NCBI GenBank assembly: GCA_963070105.1
Contig: OY718803.1
Coordinates: forward strand, 9,591,823 to 9,655,822
Source of the DNA: Litomosoides sigmodontis
Lineage: Eukaryota > Nematoda > Chromadorea > Rhabditida > Onchocercidae
Direction of reading: 5' to 3'
Length of the DNA stretch: 64,000 nt
Both the position numbers and the translations under genes were made by a program. Shown here piece after piece: positions 55,018-63,899 of this stretch (within the stretch, counting starts at the first letter, position 1; each line of letters starts with the position of its first letter). Under the pieces are notes generated by a model that saw only the letters and a list, made by a program, of their open reading frames with translations, had not been told where the DNA came from and ran no database searches.

Positions 55018-55217
55018 CATAACATTGTTTAGGAGTCATCGTAGAAAGGACGTTGCACGGTACATGTCGATCACGTTTCAATATTGCTTAGGAGTCATCG
55101 TAGAACGGACGCTGCACGGCACACGTCGATCACGTTTCCTTCAACATTCCTTCAATAACAATCCACCGATCGCTGGATGCAGCACAACCATACCTACACG
55201 ATGCGGATGAGGTCGTC

Positions 55218-55321
55218 GGTTTAATTACCCAAGTTTGAGGTAATTGAGTGTTTCGGCCCAGAGTTTCGGCTTCTGTGGCTTGAAGAAAAATTTTGGAACG
55301 TCCTGCTATATAGCGGGGCAA
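55218..55321 (+). ncRNA. SL1: SL1 RNA copy 157
   Basis: Unit 304; haplotype C-T-G; stem base G. Confidence 0.95.
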
Positions 55322-55553
55322 CATAACACTGCTTAGGAGTCATCGTAGAACGGACGTTGCACGGCACACGTCGATCACGTTTCAATATTGCTTAGGAGTC
55401 ATCGTAGAACGGACGCTGCACGGCACACGTCGATCACGTTTCCTTCAACATTGCATGCGAGCAGGTGCTTTTGCAACTTGCATTCCTTCAATAACAATCC
55501 ACCGATCGCTGGATGCAGCACAACCATACCTACACGATGCGGATGAGGTCGTC

Positions 55554-55657
55554 GGTTTAATTACCCAAGTTTGAGGTAATTGAGTGTTTCGGCCCAGAGT
55601 TTCGGCTTCTGTGGCTTGAAGAAAAATTTTGGAACGTCCTGCTATATAGCGGGGCAA
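55554..55657 (+). ncRNA. SL1: SL1 RNA copy 158
   Basis: Unit 336, proximal repeat begins AACACTGC; haplotype C-T-G; stem base G. Confidence 0.95.
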
Positions 55658-55889
55658 CATAACATTGTTTAGGAGTCATCGTAGAAAGGACGTTGCACGG
55701 TACATGTCGATCACGTTTCAATATTGCTTAGGAGTCATCGTAGAACGGACGCTGCACGGCACACGTCGATCACGTTTCCTTCAACATTGCATGCGAGCAG
55801 GTGCTTTTGCAACTTGCATTCCTTCAATAACAATCCACCGATCGCTGGATGCAGCACAACCATAACCACACGATGCGCATGAGGTCGTC

Positions 55890-55993
55890 GGTTTAATTAC
55901 CCAAGTTTGAGGTAATTGAGTGTTTCGGCCCAGAGTTTCGGCTTCTGTGGCTTGAAGAAAAATTTTGGAACGTCCTGCTATATAGCGGGACAA
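55890..55993 (+). ncRNA. SL1: SL1 RNA copy 159
   Basis: Unit 336; haplotype A-C-C; stem base A. Confidence 0.95.
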
Positions 55994-56225
55994 CATAATA
56001 TTGCTTAGGAGTCATCGTAGAAAGGACGTTGCACGGTACATGTCGATCACGTTTCAATATTGCTTAGGAGTCATCGTAGAACGGACGCTGCACGGCACAC
56101 GTCGATCACGTTTCCTTCAACATTGCATGCGAGCAGGTGCTTTTGCAACTTGCATTCCTTCAATAACAATCCACCGATCGCTGGATGCAGCACAACCATA
56201 CCTACACGATGCGGATGAGGTCGTC

Positions 56226-56329
56226 GGTTTAATTACCCAAGTTTGAGGTAATTGAGTGTTTCGGCCCAGAGTTTCGGCTTCTGTGGCTTGAAGAAAAATT
56301 TTGGAACGTCCTGCTATATAGCGGGGCAA
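56226..56329 (+). ncRNA. SL1: SL1 RNA copy 160
   Basis: Unit 336; haplotype C-T-G; stem base G. Confidence 0.95.
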
Positions 56330-56507
56330 CATAACATTGTTTAGGAGTCATCGTAGAAAGGACGTTGCACGGTACATGTCGATCACGTTTCCGTCAAGAT
56401 GATATGCCAACGTGGGACACTAAATAGTGATTACAAAATGGCGGTATTACAAAGGAAAAGGGCGGTAGTACAAAAGGAATGTTATCTAGCCATTTAACGA
56501 CGTAAGT

Positions 56508-56626
56508 GTCTACGACCATACCACGTTGAAAGCACGACATCTCGTCCGATCTGTCAAGTTAAGCAACGTTGGGCCTGGTTAGTACTTGGATCGGAGACGG
56601 CCTGGGAATCCCAGGTGTTGTAGACA
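56508..56626 (+). rRNA. 5S rRNA copy 27 (T2 type)
   Basis: T2 type. T6 terminator at 56630-56635. Confidence 0.97.
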
Positions 56627-56722
56627 TCGTTTTTTGATTTTCCATCTAGTACTCCTGCGATAGCAATCCACCGATCGCTGGATGCAGCACAACCATAACT
56701 ACACGATGCGCATGAGGTCGTC

Positions 56723-56826
56723 GGTTTAATTACCCAAGTTTGAGGTAATTGAGTGTTTCGGCCCAGAGTTTCGGCTTCTGTGGCTTGAAGAAAAATTTTG
56801 GAACGTCCTGCTATATAGCGGGGCAA
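56723..56826 (+). ncRNA. SL1: SL1 RNA copy 161 (5S-linked)
   Basis: Unit 497; haplotype A-T-C; stem base G. Confidence 0.95.
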
Positions 56827-57058
56827 CATAACATTGCTTAGGAGTCATCGTAGAAAGGACGTTGCACGGTACATGTCGATCACGTTTCAATATTGCTTAG
56901 GAGTCATCGTAGAACGGACGCTGCACGGCACACGTCGATCACGTTTCCTTCAACATTGCATGCGAGCAGGTGCTTTTGCAACTTGCATTCCTTCAATAAC
57001 AATCCACCGATCGCTGGATGCAGCACAACCATACCTACACGATGCGGATGAGGTCGTC

Positions 57059-57162
57059 GGTTTAATTACCCAAGTTTGAGGTAATTGAGTGTTTCGGCCC
57101 AGAGTTTCGGCTTCTGTGGCTTGAAGAAAAATTTTGGAACGTCCTGCTATATAGCGGGGCAA
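57059..57162 (+). ncRNA. SL1: SL1 RNA copy 162
   Basis: Unit 336; haplotype C-T-G; stem base G. Confidence 0.95.
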
Positions 57163-57394
57163 CATAACACTGCTTAGGAGTCATCGTAGAACGGACGTTG
57201 CACGGCACACGTCGATCACGTTTCAATATTGCTTAGGAGTCATCGTAGAACGGACGCTGCACGGCACACGTCGATCACGTTTCCTTCAACATTGCATGCG
57301 AGCAGGTGCTTTTGCAACTTGCATTCCTTCAATAACAATCCACCGATCGCTGGATGCAGCACAACCATACCTACACGATGCGGATGAGGTCGTC

Positions 57395-57498
57395 GGTTTA
57401 ATTACCCAAGTTTGAGGTAATTGAGTGTTTCGGCCCAGAGTTTCGGCTTCTGTGGCTTGAAGAAAAATTTTGGAACGTCCTGCTATATAGCGGGGCAA
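57395..57498 (+). ncRNA. SL1: SL1 RNA copy 163
   Basis: Unit 336, proximal repeat begins AACACTGC; haplotype C-T-G; stem base G. Confidence 0.95.
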
Positions 57499-57730
57499 CA
57501 TAACACTGCTTAGGAGTCATCGTAGAACGGACGTTGCACGGCACACGTCGATCACGTTTCAATATTGCTTAGGAGTCATCGTAGAACGGACGCTGCACGG
57601 CACACGTCGATCACGTTTCCTTCAACATTGCATGCGAGCAGGTGCTTTTGCAACTTGCATTCCTTCAATAACAATCCACCGATCGCTGGATGCAGCACAA
57701 CCATACCTACACGATGCGGATGAGGTCGTC

Positions 57731-57834
57731 GGTTTAATTACCCAAGTTTGAGGTAATTGAGTGTTTCGGCCCAGAGTTTCGGCTTCTGTGGCTTGAAGAA
57801 AAATTTTGGAACGTCCTGCTATATAGCGGGGCAA
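57731..57834 (+). ncRNA. SL1: SL1 RNA copy 164
   Basis: Unit 336, proximal repeat begins AACACTGC; haplotype C-T-G; stem base G. Confidence 0.95.
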
Positions 57835-58066
57835 CATAACATTGCTTAGGAGTCATCGTAGAAAGGACGTTGCACGGTACATGTCGATCACGTTTCAATA
57901 TTGCTTAGGAGTCATCGTAGAACGGACGCTGCACGGCACACGTCGATCACGTTTCCTTCAACATTGCATGCGAGCAGGTGCTTTTGCAACTTGCATTCCT
58001 TCAATAACAATCCACCGATCGCTGGATGCAGCACAACCATAACTACACGATGCGCATGAGGTCGTC

Positions 58067-58170
58067 GGTTTAATTACCCAAGTTTGAGGTAATTGAGTGT
58101 TTCGGCCCAGAGTTTCGGCTTCTGTGGCTTGAAGAAAAATTTTGGAACGTCCTGCTATATAGCGGGGCAA
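58067..58170 (+). ncRNA. SL1: SL1 RNA copy 165
   Basis: Unit 336; haplotype A-T-C; stem base G. Confidence 0.95.
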
Positions 58171-58370
58171 CATAACATTGCTTAGGAGTCATCGTAGAAA
58201 GGACGTTGCACGGTACATGTCGATCACGTTTCAATATTGCTTAGGAGTCATCGTAGAACGGACGCTGCACGGCACACGTCGATCACGTTTCCTTCAACAT
58301 TCCTTCAATAACAATCCACCGATCGCTGGATGCAGCACAACCATACCTACACGATGCGGATGAGGTCGTC

Positions 58371-58474
58371 GGTTTAATTACCCAAGTTTGAGGTAATTGA
58401 GTGTTTCGGCCCAGAGTTTCGGCTTCTGTGGCTTGAAGAAAAATTTTGGAACGTCCTGCTATATAGCGGGACAA
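58371..58474 (+). ncRNA. SL1: SL1 RNA copy 166
   Basis: Unit 304; haplotype C-T-G; stem base A. Confidence 0.95.
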
Positions 58475-58706
58475 CATAATATTGCTTAGGAGTCATCGTA
58501 GAAAGGACGTTGCACGGTACATGTCGATCACGTTTCAATATTGCTTAGGAGTCATCGTAGAACGGACGCTGCACGGCACACGTCGATCACGTTTCCTTCA
58601 ACATTGCATGCGAGCAGGTGCTTTTGCAACTTGCATTCCTTCAATAACAATCCACCGATCGCTGGATGCAGCACAACCATACCTACACGATGCGGATGAG
58701 GTCGTC

Positions 58707-58810
58707 GGTTTAATTACCCAAGTTTGAGGTAATTGAGTGTTTCGGCCCAGAGTTTCGGCTTCTGTGGCTTGAAGAAAAATTTTGGAACGTCCTGCTATAT
58801 AGCGGGGCAA
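58707..58810 (+). ncRNA. SL1: SL1 RNA copy 167
   Basis: Unit 336; haplotype C-T-G; stem base G. Confidence 0.95.
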
Positions 58811-58988
58811 CATAACATTGTTTAGGAGTCATCGTAGAAAGGACGTTGCACGGTACATGTCGATCACGTTTCCGTCAAGATGATATGCCAACGTGGGACA
58901 CTAAATAGTGATTACAAAATGGCGGTATTACAAAGGAAAAGGGCGGTAGTACAAAAGGAATGTTATCTAGCCATTTAACGACGTAAGT

Positions 58989-59107
58989 GTCTACGACCAT
59001 ACCACGTTGAAAGCACGACATCTCGTCCGATCTGTCAAGTTAAGCAACGTTGGGCCTGGTTAGTACTTGGATCGGAGACGGCCTGGGAATCCCAGGTGTT
59101 GTAGACA
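58989..59107 (+). rRNA. 5S rRNA copy 28 (T2 type)
   Basis: T2 type. T6 terminator at 59111-59116. Confidence 0.97.
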
Positions 59108-59203
59108 TCGTTTTTTGATTTTCCATCTAGTACTCCTGCGATAGCAATCCACCGATCGCTGGATGCAGCACAACCATAACTACACGATGCGCATGAGGTC
59201 GTC

Positions 59204-59307
59204 GGTTTAATTACCCAAGTTTGAGGTAATTGAGTGTTTCGGCCCAGAGTTTCGGCTTCTGTGGCTTGAAGAAAAATTTTGGAACGTCCTGCTATATAGC
59301 GGGGCAA
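59204..59307 (+). ncRNA. SL1: SL1 RNA copy 168 (5S-linked)
   Basis: Unit 497; haplotype A-T-C; stem base G. Confidence 0.95.
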
Positions 59308-59507
59308 CATAACATTGCTTAGGAGTCATCGTAGAAAGGACGTTGCACGGTACATGTCGATCACGTTTCAATATTGCTTAGGAGTCATCGTAGAACGGAC
59401 GCTGCACGGCACACGTCGATCACGTTTCCTTCAACATTCCTTCAATAACAATCCACCGATCGCTGGATGCAGCACAACCATACCTACACGATGCGGATGA
59501 GGTCGTC

Positions 59508-59611
59508 GGTTTAATTACCCAAGTTTGAGGTAATTGAGTGTTTCGGCCCAGAGTTTCGGCTTCTGTGGCTTGAAGAAAAATTTTGGAACGTCCTGCTATA
59601 TAGCGGGGCAA
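59508..59611 (+). ncRNA. SL1: SL1 RNA copy 169
   Basis: Unit 304; haplotype C-T-G; stem base G. Confidence 0.95.
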
Positions 59612-59843
59612 CATAACATTGCTTAGGAGTCATCGTAGAATGGACGTTGCACGGCACACGTCGATCACGTTTCAATATTGCTTAGGAGTCATCGTAGAAC
59701 GGACGCTGCACGGCACACGTCGATCACGTTTCCTTCAACATTGCATGCGAGCAGGTGCTTTTGCAACTTGCATTCCTTCAATAACAATCCACCGATCGCT
59801 GGATGCAGCACAACCATACCTACACGATGCGGATGAGGTCGTC

Positions 59844-59947
59844 GGTTTAATTACCCAAGTTTGAGGTAATTGAGTGTTTCGGCCCAGAGTTTCGGCTTCT
59901 GTGGCTTGAAGAAAAATTTTGGAACGTCCTGCTATATAGCGGGGCAA
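59844..59947 (+). ncRNA. SL1: SL1 RNA copy 170
   Basis: Unit 336 with GAATGGACG; haplotype C-T-G; stem base G. Confidence 0.95.
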
Positions 59948-60147
59948 CATAACATTGTTTAGGAGTCATCGTAGAAAGGACGTTGCACGGTACATGTCGA
60001 TCACGTTTCAATATTGCTTAGGAGTCATCGTAGAACGGACGCTGCACGGCACACGTCGATCACGTTTCCTTCAACATTCCTTCAATAGCAATCCACCGAT
60101 CGCTGGATGCAGCACAACCATAACTACACGATGCGGATGAGGTCGTC

Positions 60148-60251
60148 GGTTTAATTACCCAAGTTTGAGGTAATTGAGTGTTTCGGCCCAGAGTTTCGGC
60201 TTCTGTGGCTTGAAGAAAAATTTTGGAACGTCCTGCTATATAGCGGGGCAA
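60148..60251 (+). ncRNA. SL1: SL1 RNA copy 171
   Basis: Unit 304; haplotype A-T-G; stem base G. Confidence 0.95.
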
Positions 60252-60483
60252 CATAACATTGTTTAGGAGTCATCGTAGAAAGGACGTTGCACGGTACATG
60301 TCGATCACGTTTCAATATTGCTTAGGAGTCATCGTAGAACGGACGCTGCACGGCACACGTCGATCACGTTTCCTTCAACATTGCATGCGAGCAGGTGCTT
60401 TTGCAACTTGCATTCCTTCAATAACAATCCACCGATCGCTGGATGCAGCACAACCATAACCACACGATGCGCATGAGGTCGTC

Positions 60484-60587
60484 GGTTTAATTACCCAAGT
60501 TTGAGGTAATTGAGTGTTTCGGCCCAGAGTTTCGGCTTCTGTGGCTTGAAGAAAAATTTTGGAACGTCCTGCTATATAGCGGGGCAA
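60484..60587 (+). ncRNA. SL1: SL1 RNA copy 172
   Basis: Unit 336; haplotype A-C-C; stem base G. Confidence 0.95.
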
Positions 60588-60819
60588 CATAACATTGCTT
60601 AGGAGTCATCGTAGAAAGGACGTTGCACGGTACATGTCGATCACGTTTCAATATTGCTTAGGAGTCATCGTAGAACGGACGCTGCACGATACACGTCGAT
60701 CACGTTTCCTTCAACATTGCATGCGAGCAGGTGCTTTTGCAACTTGCATTCCTTCAATAACAATCCACCGATCGCTGGATGCAGCACAACCATACCTACA
60801 CGATGCGGATGAGGTCGTC

Positions 60820-60923
60820 GGTTTAATTACCCAAGTTTGAGGTAATTGAGTGTTTAGGCCCAGAGTTTCGGCTTCTGTGGCTTGAAGAAAAATTTTGGAA
60901 CGTCCTGCTATATAGCGGGGCAA
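60820..60923 (+). ncRNA. SL1: SL1 RNA copy 173 (stem II variant)
   Basis: C to A at RNA position 37 (60,856). Unit 336; haplotype C-T-G; stem base G. Confidence 0.93.
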
Positions 60924-61123
60924 CATAACATTGTTTAGGAGTCATCGTAGAAAGGACGTTGCACGGTACATGTCGATCACGTTTCAATATTGCTTAGGAG
61001 TCATCGTAGAACGGACGCTGCACGGCACACGTCGATCACGTTTCCTTCAACATTCCTTCAATAGCAATCCACCGATCGCTGGATGCAGCACAACCATAAC
61101 TACACGATGCGGATGAGGTCGTC

Positions 61124-61227
61124 GGTTTAATTACCCAAGTTTGAGGTAATTGAGTGTTTCGGCCCAGAGTTTCGGCTTCTGTGGCTTGAAGAAAAATTTT
61201 GGAACGTCCTGCTATATAGCGGGGCAA
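61124..61227 (+). ncRNA. SL1: SL1 RNA copy 174
   Basis: Unit 304; haplotype A-T-G; stem base G. Confidence 0.95.
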
Positions 61228-61427
61228 CATAACATTGTTTAGGAGTCATCGTAGAAAGGACGTTGCACGGTACATGTCGATCACGTTTCAATATTGCTTA
61301 GGAGTCATCGTAGAACGGACGCTGCACGGCACACGTCGATCACGTTTCCTTCAACATTCCTTCAATAACAATCCACCGATCGCTGGATGCAGCACAACCA
61401 TACCTACACGATGCGGATGAGGTCGTC

Positions 61428-61531
61428 GGTTTAATTACCCAAGTTTGAGGTAATTGAGTGTTTCGGCCCAGAGTTTCGGCTTCTGTGGCTTGAAGAAAAA
61501 TTTTGGAACGTCCTGCTATATAGCGGGGCAA
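61428..61531 (+). ncRNA. SL1: SL1 RNA copy 175
   Basis: Unit 304; haplotype C-T-G; stem base G. Confidence 0.95.
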
Positions 61532-61709
61532 CATAACATTGTTTAGGAGTCATCGTAGAAAGGACGTTGCACGGTACATGTCGATCACGTTTCCGTCAAG
61601 ATGATATGCCAACGTGGGACACTAAATAGTGATTACAAAATGGCGGTATTACAAAGGAAAAGGGCGGTAGTACAAAAGGAATGTTATCTAGCCATTTAAC
61701 GACGTAAGT

Positions 61710-61828
61710 GCCTACGACCATACCACGTTGAAAGCACGACATCTCGTCCGATCTGTCAAGTTAAGCAACGTTGGGCCTGGTTAGTACTTGGATCGGAGAC
61801 GGCCTGGGAATCCCAGGTGTTGTAGACA
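61710..61828 (+). rRNA. 5S rRNA copy 29 (C2 type)
   Basis: C2 type with the GGTACATGTCG flank, as in copies 16 and 22. T6 terminator at 61832-61837. Confidence 0.96.
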
Positions 61829-61924
61829 TCGTTTTTTGATTTTCCATCTAGTACTCCTGCGATAGCAATCCACCGATCGCTGGATGCAGCACAACCATAA
61901 CTACACGATGCGCATGAGGTCGTC

Positions 61925-62028
61925 GGTTTAATTACCCAAGTTTGAGGTAATTGAGTGTTTCGGCCCAGAGTTTCGGCTTCTGTGGCTTGAAGAAAAATTT
62001 TGGAACGTCCTGCTATATAGCGGGGCAA
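61925..62028 (+). ncRNA. SL1: SL1 RNA copy 176 (5S-linked)
   Basis: Unit 497; haplotype A-T-C; stem base G. Confidence 0.95.
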
Positions 62029-62260
62029 CATAACATTGTTTAGGAGTCATCGTAGAAAGGACGTTGCACGGTACATGTCGATCACGTTTCAATATTGCTT
62101 AGGAGTCATCGTAGAACGGACGCTGCACGGCACACGTCGATCACGTTTCCTTCAACATTGCATGCGAGCAGGTGCTTTTGCAACTTGCATTCCTTCAATA
62201 ACAATCCACCGATCGCTGGATGCAGCACAACCATAACTACACGATGCGCATGAGGTCGTC

Positions 62261-62364
62261 GGTTTAATTACCCAAGTTTGAGGTAATTGAGTGTTTCGGC
62301 CCAGAGTTTCGGCTTCTGTGGCTTGAAGAAAAATTTTGGAACGTCCTGCTATATAGCGGGGCAA
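62261..62364 (+). ncRNA. SL1: SL1 RNA copy 177
   Basis: Unit 336; haplotype A-T-C; stem base G. Confidence 0.95.
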
Positions 62365-62564
62365 CATAACATTGCTTAGGAGTCATCGTAGAAAGGACGT
62401 TGCACGGTACATGTAGATCACGTTTCAATATTGCTTAGGAGTCATCGTAGAACGGACGCTGCACGGCACACGTCGATCACGTTTCCTTCAACATTCCTTC
62501 AATAACAATCCACCGATCGCTGGATGCAGCACAACCATACCTACACGATGCGGATGAGGTCGTC

Positions 62565-62668
62565 GGTTTAATTACCCAAGTTTGAGGTAATTGAGTGTTT
62601 CGGCCCAGAGTTTCGGCTTCTGTGGCTTGAAGAAAAATTTTGGAACGTCCTGCTATATAGCGGGACAA
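62565..62668 (+). ncRNA. SL1: SL1 RNA copy 178
   Basis: Unit 304 with GTAGATCACG; haplotype C-T-G; stem base A. Confidence 0.95.
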
Positions 62669-62846
62669 CATAATATTGCTTAGGAGTCATCGTAGAACGG
62701 ACGCTGCACGATACATGTTGATCACGTTTCCGTCAAGATGATATGCCAACGTGGGACACTAAATAGTGATTACAAAATGGCGGTATTACAAAGGAAAAGG
62801 GCGGTAGTACAAAAGGAATGTTATCTAGCCATTTAACGACGTAAGT

Positions 62847-62965
62847 GCCTACGACCATACCACGTTGAAAGCACGACATCTCGTCCGATCTGTCAAGTTA
62901 AGCAACGTTGGGCCTGGTTAGTACTTGGATCGGAGACGGCCTGGGAATCCCAGGTGTTGTAGACA
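62847..62965 (+). rRNA. 5S rRNA copy 30 (C2 type)
   Basis: C2 type. T6 terminator at 62969-62974. Confidence 0.96.
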
Positions 62966-63061
62966 TCGTTTTTTGATTTTCCATCTAGTACTCCTGCGAT
63001 AGCAATCCACCGATCGCTGGATGCAGCACAACCATAACTACACGATGCGCATGAGGTCGTC

Positions 63062-63165
63062 GGTTTAATTACCCAAGTTTGAGGTAATTGAGTGTTTCGG
63101 CCCAGAGTTTCGGCTTCTGTGGCTTGAAGAAAAATTTTGGAACGTCCTGCTATATAGCGGGGCAA
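63062..63165 (+). ncRNA. SL1: SL1 RNA copy 179 (5S-linked)
   Basis: Unit 497; haplotype A-T-C; stem base G. Confidence 0.95.
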
Positions 63166-63397
63166 CATAACATTGCTTAGGAGTCATCGTAGAAAGGACG
63201 TTGCACGGTACATGTCGATCACGTTTCAATATTGCTTAGGAGTCATCGTAGAACGGACGCTGCACGATACACGTCGATCACGTTTCCTTCAACATTGCAT
63301 GCGAGCAGGTGCTTTTGCAACTTGCATTCCTTCAATAACAATCCACCGATCGCTGGATGCAGCACAACCATAACCACACGATGCGCATGAGGTCGTC

Positions 63398-63501
63398 GGT
63401 TTAATTACCCAAGTTTGACGTAATTGAGTGTTTCGGCCCAGAGTTTCGGCTTCTGTGGCTTGAAGAAAAATTTTGGAACGTCCTGCTATATAGCGGGGCA
63501 A
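63398..63501 (+). ncRNA. SL1: SL1 RNA copy 180 (exon-end variant)
   Basis: Last exon base C (63,419), counterpart of copy 97. Unit 336; haplotype A-C-C; stem base G. Confidence 0.92.
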
Positions 63502-63733
63502 CATAACATTGCTTAGGAGTCATCGTAGAATGGACGTTGCACGGCACACGTCGATCACGTTTCAATATTGCTTAGGAGTCATCGTAGAACGGACGCTGCA
63601 CGGCACACGTCGATCACGTTTCCTTCAACATTGCATGCGAGCAGGTGCTTTTGCAACTTGCATTCCTTCAATAACAATCCACCGATCGCTGGATGCAGCA
63701 CAACCATACCTACACGATGCGGATGAGGTCGTC

Positions 63734-63837
63734 GGTTTAATTACCCAAGTTTGACGTAATTGAGTGTTTCGGCCCAGAGTTTCGGCTTCTGTGGCTTGAA
63801 GAAAAATTTTGGAACGTCCTGCTATATAGCGGGGCAA
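63734..63837 (+). ncRNA. SL1: SL1 RNA copy 181 (exon-end variant)
   Basis: Last exon base C (63,755), counterpart of copy 98. Unit 336; haplotype C-T-G; stem base G. Confidence 0.92.
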
Positions 63838-63899
63838 CATAACATTGTTTAGGAGTCATCGTAGAAAGGACGTTGCACGGTACATGTCGATCACGTTTC

